Shown here in pieces: positions 1 to 9,120 of a stretch of 64,000 bases of DNA (the stretch's first letter is position 1; the number at the start of each line of letters is the position of its first letter). The notes under the pieces are model-generated. The model saw nothing but the letters and a program-made list of their open reading frames with translations. It had not been told where the DNA came from and did not search any database. The translations under genes and the position numbers were made by a program. This DNA comes from Marinobacter salarius (GTDB lineage: Bacteria > Pseudomonadota > Gammaproteobacteria > Pseudomonadales > Oleiphilaceae): contig CP007152.1 of the NCBI GenBank assembly GCA_000831005.1, positions 2,666,001 to 2,730,000 of the forward strand, given 5' to 3'.

Positions 1-111
1 CAGATTTGAGGCACAGTTATCTTTAAGGCGTTAGCGATTTCGGTATCTTACCGTAACAAGATGTAACTCGGAAAACGTGATGTCTAATAATAACAGGGAC
101 TTCGTCTGACC

Positions 112-911
112 ATGCTGCTGGTACTCGCCGGATCCATCCTCACTTTCACTATGGCCCAGGAGGCGGTCGTCGTGGAGCCTTATGAACAGGGCACCATTGT
201 GATTGAGCAGGATTTTGACACCAGCCCCATTGAGTTGAGAACCGACGCCGGGTGGAACCTCTGGTGGAGCAGAAGTTCCGGAATATCGTGCGTCAGGCTT
301 ACGACTACAGCTGCGGTAGCGCCGCCTTGACCACGGTTCTGAATTTCTACCTCGGTAGAAACCTTGGTGAGCGGCAAGTCATGGAGGGGCTACTTCACTA
401 CGGCGAGAGTGAACGGATTGTGCAGCGCCGCGCCTTTTCCATGCTCGACATGAAACGTCTCGTTACCGCCCTTGGTTATCCCTCTGGCGGGTTCCGCGCC
501 ACGATTGATGACCTGATTGACCTCGATCACCCGGCCATCGTTCCCATCCAGCACGCCGGTTTCAAGCACTTCGTGGTGCTGCGCACCATCCGCGACGGCC
601 GGGTGTATCTCGCCGATCCGGCGGTCGGCAATATCTCCTTCACGCTCGCCCAGTTTGAAGAGAGCTGGGACGACAACGTGCTCTTCATTGTGTTCCCCGG
701 CAGTGACAAGCCGCTGGATTACCTGGAGTTGAAAGAGGAGGACCTCCGGTTTGTGGACGACCAGACATTGACGTTGCTGGCGTTGCAGAAGTTACCCGAA
801 TTCCATGAATCCACGGAACGCCGGATCAGAAACATGCTGGAACGCCAGAAGAATAATCCGGACGGCAGCGTTGAGAATACCCGGAAGCAGCTGTTCTACC
901 GGCGCCATTAA
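112..911 (+). CDS. C39-family periplasmic peptidase, FapD-like (one frameshift)
   Basis: Papain-fold peptidase of the double-glycine C39 type, probably periplasmic. After a hydrophobic leader ending near MAQEA, the catalytic Cys lies in YDYSCGSAAL (about residue 68), the His in GFKHFVVL (about 153) and the Asp in VYLADPAVGN (about 169). This stand-alone C39 domain without ABC segments is the architecture of FapD, which processes or supports secretion of Fap amyloid subunits. The reading frame breaks near base 250, where one base appears lost after GACGCCG; restoring it gives 266 residues. The leader lacks a positively charged N-terminus. An ATG at 80 (MSNNNRDFV) joins in frame if another base was lost near 108, giving 277 residues. 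The next gene is a beta-barrel 59 bases downstream, likely co-transcribed. The C39 fold is clear; the FapD role is inference. Confidence 0.8.
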
Positions 912-970
912 CGTGCCGGGCGCAAAGCCGGCACACAGGAAACAATACAATTAGAAATAAGGGAGTCAGG

Positions 971-1981
971 ATGAATCGTTGGTTAGTGCGAGGTTTTATC
1001 CTTTTTTCCGTGACTGGCCTTTTACCAACCATGGCATTGTCGCAGGAAGGAAACGTAGACGAGGCGAGGGAGGCACTTGCCAGGCAGGAGGGTGACGAGG
1101 ATTCATCCAAACAGTTGGAAGAGGTGTTCCAGGCAGCCGAGACCAGCTACTCGTTGCAGAAGAAGGGCACCCATTCCCTGAACTACTCGTTCGATTACTC
1201 CTACACCGGTGACCAGCGTCTCGACCTGGCGATCACCGACGGTTCAGTTCGCAACCTCGATGTGGTGCCGTCCGCGACCCACAACTTCACCAATGCGTTT
1301 TCCTACGATTATGGCCTGCTGGATAACCTGACTGTCGGTGCGCGGATACCCCTGGTGGTTAAGTACGATACCCAGGATGAACTGAACATCTACGATTTTG
1401 GCGATATCTCCGCGACCGCTCGCTGGCAGCCTTTTGCCTACGTGCCGGGCAAGATGTCCACGACGGTCTTCGGCACTTTCACAACCAAGACGGGTGTCAG
1501 TCCCTACGAGATTGATATAGACGAGCAACTGTCCACCGGTAGCGGCTACTATTCGGTTGCCGGCGGCGTAAGTTTCTCAAAGGTGTTGGACCCGGTGGTT
1601 GTGTTCGGGTCTACCAGCGCTACCTACAACCTTCCTGAGAGGGACCTCCAACAAGTCCGGGGCGCCAGGGTGTTACAGGAACTGGAACCCGGCTTCGGGC
1701 TTTCCGGCTCCGCCGGTTTCGCCTATTCGCTGTCCTACGACATTTCCCTCAGCATCTCCGCCCAGTTGAGTTACAGCGACCAGACCATCCTGTCCTTCAG
1801 TGATGGCACTCAGGCCGTTGCTCAGGACCAGATGAGTGGCTTCCTCAGTATGTCGCTGGGTACCCGCGTGAGCGATACCACCATCGTGAACACCAGCCTT
1901 GGTATTGGCCTTACCGAAGACGCACCTGATTTCTCGCTGGGCGTGTCCCTGCCCATCAGATTTTCAGGTCTCAAAGAGTGA
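971..1981 (+). CDS. Outer-membrane beta-barrel protein, FapF-like
   Basis: A 336-residue outer-membrane protein. Residues 1-25 are a signal peptide. Residues 26-58 are charged and predicted helical (EAREALARQEGDED and following), a possible coiled coil or plug. The rest alternates polar and aromatic residues as in amphipathic beta strands and ends close to a terminal strand (SLGVSLPIRFSGLKE). N-terminal helix plus small barrel next to a C39 peptidase is the FapD-FapF arrangement. FapF forms a trimeric barrel that exports amyloid subunits. The barrel also resembles the broad 'transporter' family once named MetA-pathway phenol degradation, so a different small-molecule role is possible. The start is supported by AAGGGAG eight bases upstream. 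No frame breaks. Confidence 0.65.
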   Translation: MNRWLVRGFILFSVTGLLPTMALSQEGNVDEAREALARQEGDEDSSKQLEEVFQAAETSYSLQKKGTHSLNYSFDYSYTGDQRLDLAITDGSVRNLDVVPSATHNFTNAFSYDYGLLDNLTVGARIPLVVKYDTQDELNIYDFGDISATARWQPFAYVPGKMSTTVFGTFTTKTGVSPYEIDIDEQLSTGSGYYSVAGGVSFSKVLDPVVVFGSTSATYNLPERDLQQVRGARVLQELEPGFGLSGSAGFAYSLSYDISLSISAQLSYSDQTILSFSDGTQAVAQDQMSGFLSMSLGTRVSDTTIVNTSLGIGLTEDAPDFSLGVSLPIRFSGLKE

Positions 1982-2018
1982 GTTCAGCCTCTGACGTTTT
2001 ACGGGAAGGGAAGATTTC

Positions 2019-3643
2019 ATGGGAATAACCAGCCACAAGAGACAGATTGCCGCTGCCATTATGGCAGCCTCGGTGACCTGTGGTGTCGAGGCGCAGCTGG
2101 CACAGAACCTGACCATTCATCCCAAGGCATTGGCCCTGGGTAACGCCGTGACGGCCGATCCGCCCGGTATTATGGCGATCCATTACAACCCGGCGGGGCT
2201 GACCAAGCTGGATGGGCGTCAGCTTGAAGTTAACCTGATGAGCGTTTACCTGGACATTGACGCCGATTTCCACGCCCCGGATGGCTACGAGATTTTCGGC
2301 ATTGATGGCCTGGAAACAGACCCTCTCACTGGCAAACAGCGTGACCCGGTCGCAAACAAACACAGCCATACCAACAATGTTGCCCTGTATCTCCCGGGGT
2401 TTGGCATATTGCGGGCGCCGCCTGGCCCCGCCGTCGCCCCGTCTGCCGGTATCAGCATCAACCCGCCCGGGTCGAAACTGACCTTTGGCAACGCTTCTAC
2501 CTGCCCCTGGCCGCCGGCTTCTATCGCGACAAGGACGACCCGGGGCGCTATATGCCACAGGCAACGGCCTTGCAGCGGACAACTTATCTGTCGCCAACCG
2601 TTGGTTACAAGATCAACGACGAGTGGTCCGTGGGTGCCGGGATCCATCTGTCGCATATGGGGGTTGCCGCAGATCAATACATGCGCGCCCCCAACATGCT
2701 ATTGGGCGTTGCGGAGGTCCTTCAGGATGCCTTCAACTGCGAAAGTGGGGATGAGCCTCTGCAGCCATGGCTGGCCCTTTGCGGGGGTAATGTCGGGCCC
2801 TGGGACGACATTGGTGCCTTGAGTATCAACGTGCAGGAAACCCTGTCACCCACCTACGCGCTGGGTGTGATGTGGGAACCCAATGAGTGGTTCGCCTGGG
2901 GGGCGAGTTATACCTCCGAAGCCGACATGAATATGAAGGGTACTTTCGAGATAGAGTACACCGACGACTGGTCCGGCTTCTGGCAGAGCGTCAACGGCTC
3001 GGTGCTGGGTGCCATCACCTCGGCTATCCTGAGCTTGCCGTCCGGTGCCCCAAGGGAAGCGGGCAACGTCTCCATGGACCTGACCTATCCCCAGCATTTC
3101 CAGACCGGCATCAGCTTGGATGTCCATCCCAAGCTGACGGTCAATGTGGACGTTGGCTGGACGGACTACAAGCAGTGGGACGCGTTTGTGTTTCGCTTCG
3201 ATCGTAACCTGGAGTTCCTGAACGCCGCGCGGATTCTGTCACCGCAGAACGCCACTCCCAACACACTGAGGTTGCCTCTCGGTTTTACCGATCAGTGGAA
3301 CTGGGGTTTTGGGCTGGAGTTTCATGCGTCGTCCCGTCTGGACCTTCGCGCGGGTATGGAAATCCGGGATTCGGTAATTCCCGATGACCAGCGCCAGATT
3401 ATGGCGCCGTTCGGCGGTGCAAACCTCTACAGTATTGGTATGGGGTATCGGTGGGATAAGGATACTGAGATCGACATGAACCTGAGCTATCTGCAATCCA
3501 TAGAAACGGTTCCTGCCAACGGCAGTTGTAACCTAAACTGTGACAATATTACCAATATCATCTACAACCCCTATGCGGGGCTGGATGTGAAAACCTCGCT
3601 ACGAGTTGTCACGGCAGGTCTCAGTTTCCGTACCAAATTCTGA
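2019..3643 (+). CDS. OmpP1/FadL-family outer-membrane transporter (one frameshift)
   Basis: FadL-type 14-strand barrel for uptake of long-chain fatty acids or other hydrophobic compounds. A signal peptide (cleavage near GVEAQ) is followed by the family's N-terminal hatch segment with the NPAGL motif (IHYNPAGLTKLDG). Many barrel strands follow, and the protein ends in a C-terminal aromatic residue (SFRTKF), as expected for BAM-dependent insertion. The frame breaks near 2494, where one base appears lost after GGCAACGC. Repair gives 541 residues, long for a FadL (about 450 in E. coli), with an insertion around a CESGDEPLQPWLALC disulfide-like loop. The start has a good ribosome site (AAGGGAAG). 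It lies 37 bases after the small barrel gene and 35 before the lipoprotein gene, so a four-gene operon is likely. Confidence 0.82.
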
Positions 3644-3678
3644 CGCAAACGCGTTTACGAACAGGGTGTTTCGCCCCG

Positions 3679-4731
3679 ATGTCCAAATGCCATTTTATGG
3701 TTATCGCTTGTCTGGCTGTCGTTATAAGTGGCTGCCAGTTGTCTGGCCCCGACGCCTCTGGCAGCCGCGAGGGTTATTTTACCTGGGTGGACGAGCAGGG
3801 GCGGGTAAGACAGTCGCCAATACCGCAGAGCACCGGTGAGAGAGATAAGGGCGAGGGCAAGGAGGCAAACGCTGAGGATGCTCCCCCAACTGGCTCTGCG
3901 GACTCGTCGGCTTCCGGGGATGCTTCTTCCAGCGGGTACCACGAAGAATTCAATCTCGAAAACTATCCCGATGCCAATCAGCTCGAAAAAGACGGCTATG
4001 TTCGTCCGGGCGAACCCAAGCCTTATTTCACCTGGCGTGATGCCCAGGGCAATATTCGTGTCAGCTATTACCAGCCGGATAACCGGACCGCTGTCGAGAA
4101 GGGGCGCATCAAGCCGCCGATTCAACTGACGGAGGCCAGTATCCACCAACCGGGAGAAACGGTCGGGCTGCCGGGCCTGCCGGAAGATGCTGACCCCGAA
4201 GCCATGGCTGTCCTGGGAATCGATCCCGGAGAGGAACGTTTTTTCCAGCAGTGGGCAGGGCAATGCTGTCAGGCGCTGGAACGGTCGGAGCCTGAGCAAT
4301 GGCAGGAAGGTCGTGAATTCGGGGTGTCCATGGGTGACGAGGCCCCCCGCCATTCATTCAGCACGGGTGAAAGCCATTACCGTCTGGTCAGGCTGCCGCC
4401 GCCGGAGCAAATTACCGATTTCATCCTCCACCTCAGGTCGTTCAACCACGAAGGAATGTTTGTGCCCTCGGTGGCGTTTCTTGATGCCTCGTTCGCCCCG
4501 GTTCGAATCGTGACTGACCTGGTTGCCAGCTATGTTCCTGAATCCTGGTACCAGTACGGCTACCTTCATGCTTACATTCCGGTGTTCCCGAGCCGGGGTG
4601 AGCGTTGGATGGTGATCTTCACGCGCGGGGCGGATCTGGCGGGGCAGACGGTTATCGAGGACAAGTACGGGCCCAAGGCCATCCCGCACACCCGTACCGG
4701 TGAACTCAGTCTCTCCCGGGCTGGCGAGTGA
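3679..4731 (+). CDS. MalM-like lipoprotein with duplicated TWxDxxG motif
   Basis: A 350-residue predicted lipoprotein: signal peptide with lipobox VISGC, lipid-bearing Cys19. Two copies of a short motif follow, YFTWVDEQGRVR (33-44) and YFTWRDAQGNIR (116-127), similar to the TWxDxxGxxH start of DUF4124 proteins. They are separated by a low-complexity Ser/Asp/Glu/Gly linker. The C-terminal part (about 190-335) resembles the MalM family of maltose-operon periplasmic proteins: it has the FLHLRSF-like strand, the ALFLDASF-like strand and a closing MVIFTRG segment. No maltose genes are nearby, so a cell-envelope role linked to the preceding outer-membrane genes is more likely. It ends four bases from the convergent deacetylase gene. 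Confidence 0.62.
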   Translation: MSKCHFMVIACLAVVISGCQLSGPDASGSREGYFTWVDEQGRVRQSPIPQSTGERDKGEGKEANAEDAPPTGSADSSASGDASSSGYHEEFNLENYPDANQLEKDGYVRPGEPKPYFTWRDAQGNIRVSYYQPDNRTAVEKGRIKPPIQLTEASIHQPGETVGLPGLPEDADPEAMAVLGIDPGEERFFQQWAGQCCQALERSEPEQWQEGREFGVSMGDEAPRHSFSTGESHYRLVRLPPPEQITDFILHLRSFNHEGMFVPSVAFLDASFAPVRIVTDLVASYVPESWYQYGYLHAYIPVFPSRGERWMVIFTRGADLAGQTVIEDKYGPKAIPHTRTGELSLSRAGE

Positions 4732-4734
4732 CGT

Positions 4735-5769
4735 TCAGTCTTCCGGCTGGCTCAGGTCAAGCCATTGCTGTGACAGCCAATAATAGCTGCCATCGGGGGC
4801 CGGATGGGTGCAGTTGTAGCGAAAACGACGGCTGTTAAAGCTTCTAGGAGCCTTGAGAATGACTTTATCTCCACCCGATACCTGGAAGTCTACGCGCCCC
4901 TGGCCGGAGGCAAAACAACTCAACCGGTCGACGCTGATGGTGTTCGGTACGGTAAAAGCGAGGGTGGGCGGGTTCTCAGAGATAACGCCGTCCGGCAGCT
5001 TGTTGGCATCGACTGGCAGCGCCTTGCTACGTAGTTTGTCTTCAAGGCTGTTGAGTTGTCCGTAGGCGTTCGCCACCGGGAATCGGGGCAGACGTGTGGC
5101 GGCGGAAGTCTCCCCGATGGCGCCGGATTGCTGTCCAAAGCCGAGCCAGCCACGTGCCGCAATCTTGCGTAATAACGCGTCGTCAAACTCGCCGTAGGGA
5201 TAGGCAAACATCGGAACGTTGGTCCCCAGTTTTTCGGAGAGTGTTTCCTGGGCCTCATCCAGGCTGCGATTGACACGTGCCTCCCAATCGTTATCGGATT
5301 CACCTGGGCGTTTTGCGAGGTGGCCGTGGTCTTTGCTGTGGTTGGCGATGGTCACGCCGTCGCGATCTCTGACTTCCTGCAACTGATCCCAGGTCATATA
5401 GCCATGGCTGCCCACGGCCTCGGTATTGACGAATATGGTGTACTCATACCCCCGCTCTTGCAGGGCTGGCGCTGCCTGTGAGTAGACGGATTCGTAGGCA
5501 TCATCAAAGGTGATGGCAACCTGGGACCTGTCGTTCAGCTCACCCGCCAGTGCTGCGCGGGTTCCTGATTCAAGCGGAACGACCTCCAGCCCCAGATCCT
5601 CAATCATATCCAGTTGTCCCTGGAACAGGGACACTGACGTACTGGTGGAGGACGGCGTCGAGTCACTGACATGGTGGTACTGAAGCACTACCAGATCGGC
5701 ATTGGCAGTGAGCGTGAACGCCGTGATGGGCAGGAGAAGGAGAGATCGGGTCATCATTCTTGGTGCCAT
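4735..5769 (-). CDS. Polysaccharide deacetylase family protein (NodB fold), secreted
   Basis: A 344-residue exported carbohydrate esterase family 4 protein. A signal peptide (about 1-24) is followed by the NodB domain. Metal and catalytic motifs are visible: TFDDAYESV (motif 1, Asp pair), NHSKDHGHL (motif 2, the His-x3-His metal pair) and FAYPYGEFDD (motif 3). A C-terminal domain of about 90 residues after the NodB part ends in a Trp-rich stretch and resembles no family I can name. The usual substrate is N-acetylated glycan such as peptidoglycan or PNAG-type exopolysaccharide. The start is supported by AAGGA seven bases upstream. The gene is followed by no other minus-strand gene and starts 35 bases after the DnaJ-related gene, so the two may be co-transcribed. 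Confidence 0.85.
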   Translation of the reverse strand: MAPRMMTRSLLLLPITAFTLTANADLVVLQYHHVSDSTPSSTSTSVSLFQGQLDMIEDLGLEVVPLESGTRAALAGELNDRSQVAITFDDAYESVYSQAAPALQERGYEYTIFVNTEAVGSHGYMTWDQLQEVRDRDGVTIANHSKDHGHLAKRPGESDNDWEARVNRSLDEAQETLSEKLGTNVPMFAYPYGEFDDALLRKIAARGWLGFGQQSGAIGETSAATRLPRFPVANAYGQLNSLEDKLRSKALPVDANKLPDGVISENPPTLAFTVPNTISVDRLSCFASGQGRVDFQVSGGDKVILKAPRSFNSRRFRYNCTHPAPDGSYYWLSQQWLDLSQPED

Positions 5770-5803
5770 TGGAGTGTCCTTGAAATCGGGAATTCCGGTG
5801 CAA

Positions 5804-6466
5804 TCAGGTCCGAAAGTGTGCCTTGAGCACGGCGAAGGCCTGGTTTAGGTCCTGGATGGTTTCGGTTTCGCCACCCCGGTCCGGATGCGCATGCATAACT
5901 GCCCGCCGGAAGCGTTGTTTGACGTCGTCAAAGCCAGGGGGAATGGCATCAAAACCGAGGACGGCTGCGGCTTCACTCGCTTCTGTGGCGGCGGGTCGGT
6001 TGCCGCTGCGCCCGGCCCAGAAATCGTCCATCATCCGGTTTATGGCGTCTTCCGGCAGTTCGTACTTGGACAGGTCCAGGTAAAAATTCCGCAGTTCGTC
6101 CATGCGGTCGGGCACACCTGCGCCCGCCACCACAGAACTCTTGCGAAGTTGGATCACCAGTGGCGAAATGGTCAGGGTTTCTCCGCCGGTGGCGAGCTGA
6201 TCCCGTAGCCGGTACAGCACATGGAACAGCAGGAAATGGACCGGATAGAGCTTGTCCGGTTCGCCAAAGTTAACCTCGCCAATCAGCTCCCAGGGCGGCT
6301 CTTGCAGGGTTTTGATAAGGCCCAGCTCGTTGATTCCGGCTGGGTGCCGACGAAGAATATGCTCGGTGGCAACCAGCAGGTGCTGAATCTGAAAATTCAG
6401 CGTCTCATTGGGCGCGTCACCATCCAGCGCCTTGGCGCCCTGTGTTGCGGTATCGGGTTGATTCAT
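5804..6466 (-). CDS. DnaJ-related protein (N-terminal DNAJ_related domain plus J domain)
   Basis: A 220-residue cytosolic protein. Residues about 25-145 match the DnaJ-related N-terminal domain found in gammaproteobacteria (NELGLIKTLQEPPWE, LYPVHFLLFHVLYRLRDQL). The last 60 residues form a compact J domain with the diagnostic HPD tripeptide (HAHPDRGG) that stimulates Hsp70 ATPase. There is no Gly/Phe linker or zinc-finger region, so it is a type III J protein and not DnaJ itself. Its client is unknown. It lies between the deacetylase and the TetR gene on the same strand. The length is normal for the family and there are no frame breaks. Confidence 0.85.
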   Translation of the reverse strand: MNQPDTATQGAKALDGDAPNETLNFQIQHLLVATEHILRRHPAGINELGLIKTLQEPPWELIGEVNFGEPDKLYPVHFLLFHVLYRLRDQLATGGETLTISPLVIQLRKSSVVAGAGVPDRMDELRNFYLDLSKYELPEDAINRMMDDFWAGRSGNRPAATEASEAAAVLGFDAIPPGFDDVKQRFRRAVMHAHPDRGGETETIQDLNQAFAVLKAHFRT

Positions 6467-6493
6467 GCCCCAATGGTAGGCGACAGGGCGCCG

Positions 6494-7168
6494 TTACGGA
6501 AGAGGCATGTCCCGCTCCAACCCCTTCAGGAACAGGTTGGTCGCGAACCGGGTGGCATTCCTGGCCTCGGCCTCGGCCTCGGCGGGCCGATTGTGGGCAC
6601 GGTAGGCCAGGCGCAAGCTGAGTTCGTAGCCTACCCCGAAGAAAGCGGCGCACAGGTACTCTTCGTCCATCTCCGGCAACAGGCCACGCTCAACGGCGTT
6701 CCTGACATCGTCCTCCAGGGAGAGCATGGCAAGCCCGAGAATGTCTGAGCCGAACAGTTCACGGATGGCACGATCGTTACGATGCGCCAGCTCGTAAACC
6801 AGGGGGTCGCTGGCGGTGGCCCGGAACAGCGAAAGGTATGCAAAGTAGATGAAGTCTTCAGCGGAATTGGCGGACTTTCGGCACTCGGTAAGGTTGTGAT
6901 TGAGGCCGCTTAGGAAATCTGTCAGCAGAGCTGCAAAAATGTCCTGTTTGCTGGAAAAATAATTGTAGAAGGTGCCTGCCGCCAGGCCGGTACGGCGTAC
7001 GATATCGCGGATGGTGGAGTTGTCGTACCCCCGTTCCCGAAAGCACTCCCGCGCCGCGTCAAGAATGGCACTGCGGTTGCGAATACGGTTGAATTCCCGT
7101 TTACCGGTGGCTTCCGGTTTTGTGTCTAACATATCCATGTCTGTATCCTGTCCCTGGAACTTTTGCAC
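6494..7168 (-). CDS. TetR/AcrR-family transcriptional regulator
   Basis: A 224-residue regulator. The N-terminal helix-turn-helix (about 25-70) carries the usual TetR pattern: AILDAARECFRERGYDNSTI, then RDIVRRTGLAAGTFYNYFSSK. The C-terminal ligand domain is alpha-helical and not specific enough to name a ligand. Near the C-terminus, AEAEAEAR is encoded by three tandem CCTCGG units (6565-6582), a possible slippage point. The gene is divergent from ttcA with a gap of 44 bases, so it may repress its own promoter there, but I see no clear palindromic operator. Nearby genes do not reveal a target. Confidence 0.88.
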   Translation of the reverse strand: MQKFQGQDTDMDMLDTKPEATGKREFNRIRNRSAILDAARECFRERGYDNSTIRDIVRRTGLAAGTFYNYFSSKQDIFAALLTDFLSGLNHNLTECRKSANSAEDFIYFAYLSLFRATASDPLVYELAHRNDRAIRELFGSDILGLAMLSLEDDVRNAVERGLLPEMDEEYLCAAFFGVGYELSLRLAYRAHNRPAEAEAEARNATRFATNLFLKGLERDMPLP

Positions 7169-7170
7169 GC

Positions 7171-7178
7171 GTATAATC
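7171..7178 (+). promoter_or_regulatory. Candidate -10 element of ttcA promoter
   Basis: A perfect TATAAT at 7172-7177 lies 35 bases upstream of the ttcA start, in the short gap between the divergent tetR and ttcA genes. The matching -35 position (7149-7154, TGTCCC) is poor and lies inside the tetR 5' end. The assignment therefore rests on the -10 hexamer alone. Confidence 0.3.
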
Positions 7179-7212
7179 CGACGCTCACTGACCTTATGAA
7201 CGACGTTTTCCT

Positions 7213-8124
7213 ATGCCCGAAGCAATAACTGCCAACTCCGAAACCGCCCAGGCTCCTGAAGCGGAGCGCAAGCAGAAACTGGAACTGAACAAGCTGCAGA
7301 AGCGCCTGCGCCGGGAAACGGGGCAGGCGATTGCTGATTTCTCGATGATCGAGGCTGGTGACAAAGTCATGTGCTGCCTGTCTGGCGGCAAGGACTCCTA
7401 CGCCATGCTCGATATCCTGCTGAATCTCCAGAAAAGCGCGCCGGTGCGCTTTGAGCTGATTGCTGTGAACCTGGATCAGAAGCAGCCCGGCTTCCCGGAA
7501 GAAGTGCTGCCTGAGTACCTTTCGGCTCTTGATATTGAGTATCACATCATCGAGAAGGACACCTACAGTATTGTTAAGGAAAAAGTACCGGAAGGGAAGA
7601 CCACCTGCGGACTTTGTTCCCGCCTACGTCGCGGAATTCTCTATAATTTTGCGGAAGAACACGGCGTTACCAAGATTGCTTTGGGGCACCATCGGGATGA
7701 CCTGCTGGAAACGCTGTTCCTGAACATGTTCTATGGCGGCAAGCTGAAATCCATGCCGCCGGTTCTGCACAGCGACGACGGCCGGAACACGGTGATTCGC
7801 CCGTTGGCATACAGCCGGGAGAAAGACATTGCGCGCTACGCCAGCTTGCGCGAGTTCCCGATCATTCCCTGCAACCTCTGCGGTTCCCAGGAAAACCTGC
7901 AGCGTCAGGTGATCAAGGACATGTTCCAGACCTGGGACAAGCAGCACCCGGGGCGCCTGGAAACCATGTTTCGGGCCATGTGTAACGTTGAGCCGTCACA
8001 CCTCGCCGATACCTCCCTGTACAACTTCCGTGAGGGTCACCGCCATTCCGAGCCGGGCCAAAGTGCCGGGACGGTCGAGCCCCAAACACCCGATTTCGGA
8101 CGGTTGGACGTGCTTAATATCTGA
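7213..8124 (+). CDS. ttcA: tRNA 2-thiocytidine(32) synthetase TtcA
   Basis: Iron-sulfur enzyme that thiolates cytidine 32 of certain tRNAs, using ATP to activate the base. The 303-residue protein has the PP-loop ATP pyrophosphatase motif [10 protein letters not shown] (about 59-68). Its paired cysteine motifs, [10 protein letters not shown] and [11 protein letters not shown], bind the [4Fe-4S] cluster. The HHRDD segment ([11 protein letters not shown]) is also typical. The N-terminal [20 protein letters not shown] matches the family. Length and frame are normal. The C-terminal tail after the catalytic domain is short and family-typical. It is a single gene between divergent tetR and the convergent TauE-like gene. 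Confidence 0.96.
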   Translation: MPEAITANSETAQAPEAERKQKLELNKLQKRLRRETGQAIADFSMIEAGDKVMCCLSGGKDSYAMLDILLNLQKSAPVRFELIAVNLDQKQPGFPEEVLPEYLSALDIEYHIIEKDTYSIVKEKVPEGKTTCGLCSRLRRGILYNFAEEHGVTKIALGHHRDDLLETLFLNMFYGGKLKSMPPVLHSDDGRNTVIRPLAYSREKDIARYASLREFPIIPCNLCGSQENLQRQVIKDMFQTWDKQHPGRLETMFRAMCNVEPSHLADTSLYNFREGHRHSEPGQSAGTVEPQTPDFGRLDVLNI

Positions 8125-8153
8125 TCAGTTCGAGCGGGTAGTCCAGCCCTTGT

Positions 8154-8851
8154 CTATCCGTGACCGGTATGCAAAAAGGCAGTGACAGGAAGGGTCCAGA
8201 TACCGAAACCAATCAGCAGCAGTCCGGCGATCTGCCGAAAGCGTTGGTGTTCCCGCAGTTTTCGGATCCAGGTGGCGGCGTAACCGGTGGCCAGCATGGA
8301 TGGCAGGGTACCGAGGCCGAAGAACAACATGGTGGTGGCCGCGCTGCCCACCGAGGGTTGCAGGGCAGCCCAGCCAGGGTGCTGTAGACCAGCCCGCAGG
8401 GCAACCAGCCCCAGAGTGCGCCAAGGATGAGCGCCTGGTGGAAATGATGCACCGGGAGCACTCGGGCGGTGAGCGGTGACAGACGTTTCCAGACCGGGGC
8501 ACCGATGCGTTCCACGTAGCGGATGCCTTGCCACCACTGCCCCATGGACAGTCCCATCAGGATCAGCAGTATCCCTGCCATTGTTCGAAGTATCGGGCCA
8601 AGTTGCGTCCAATAGGCCGAGGCGCTGGTGCTCAGCAGCGCGATCAGGGCCGCAATCGCTGCGTAGCTGCCAATCCGCCCGCCATTGAAGGCGAGCAGCA
8701 TGGCGGTCTGGCGAACACGGAAGCCCCGGCCAACAGGCAGTGCCATGGACAGTGACGCGCTGATCCCTCCGCACATACTCAGGCAATGGGTGCTGCCGAG
8801 CAGGCCAATCAGGAAGGCGCTGGAATAACTCAGGTAAAGTTCTTCGCCCAT
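8154..8851 (-). CDS. TauE/SafE-like membrane protein of the cco cluster (one frameshift)
   Basis: Integral membrane protein of about 232 residues with roughly six transmembrane segments. It belongs to the 'sulfite exporter TauE/SafE' or DsbD-like family that commonly ends ccoGHIS clusters. THCLSMCGGIS near the N-terminus and WLPCGLVYSTLA in the middle carry paired membrane cysteines, typical of this subgroup, which is linked to copper delivery to cbb3 oxidase. The frame breaks near 8372: one base is missing after CTGGC (minus-strand sense), and repair joins STLA to WAALQPSVGSAAT. Its start overlaps the ccoS stop by one base, so it is translationally coupled to ccoS. The exact substrate is uncertain; copper handling is inferred from position. 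Confidence 0.8.
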
Positions 8852-9078
8852 CAGGATTTGTGGCTGTCGCCCGGCTCCTCGGCAGAGTTGGAGTTGGCAT
8901 CCTGCTTGGGTTGTTTGGCGTCGTCCGGGATCATGTCTTTGTCATCGTCATAAAGGATGCGATGGGCCGGTCCATCAAGGTCATCGTATTGGCCGTTCTT
9001 GACGGCCCAGGAGAACAGCAGGATGCCTAGTGCCACCAGGATCAGCATGACTGGAACCAGGATCATTACGATTTGCAC
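8851..9078 (-). CDS. ccoS: cbb3-type cytochrome oxidase assembly protein CcoS
   Basis: Small 75-residue single-span membrane protein needed for cofactor insertion into cbb3 oxidase. The transmembrane helix spans about residues 3-26 (MILVPVMLILVALGILLFSW). It is followed by the family motif WAVKNGQYDDLDGPAHRIL with Asp-rich DDDKD. The C-terminal extension is charged and low-complexity. It lies 42 bases downstream of ccoI and overlaps the start of the TauE-like gene, as in other ccoGHIS clusters. Confidence 0.93.
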   Translation of the reverse strand: MQIVMILVPVMLILVALGILLFSWAVKNGQYDDLDGPAHRILYDDDKDMIPDDAKQPKQDANSNSAEEPGDSHKS

Positions 9079-9120
9079 AGGGCTACCTCAAACGTATTGG
9101 GTGATTCAGTGTTCACGGTA

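Noticed and set aside
1..79. Gene or RNA before the C39 gene
   Set aside because: It has stops in all frames of interest and no clear promoter or structure; it is probably the tail of an intergenic region.
6565..6582. Three CCTCGG units in tetR as a phase-variable repeat
   Set aside because: Three hexamer units in frame only repeat Ala-Glu and are too few for reliable slippage.
8154..8900. Single longer open frame covering the TauE-like gene
   Set aside because: Only its last third agrees with the family; the first two thirds are read in the true frame from 8851, so the gene is frameshifted instead.
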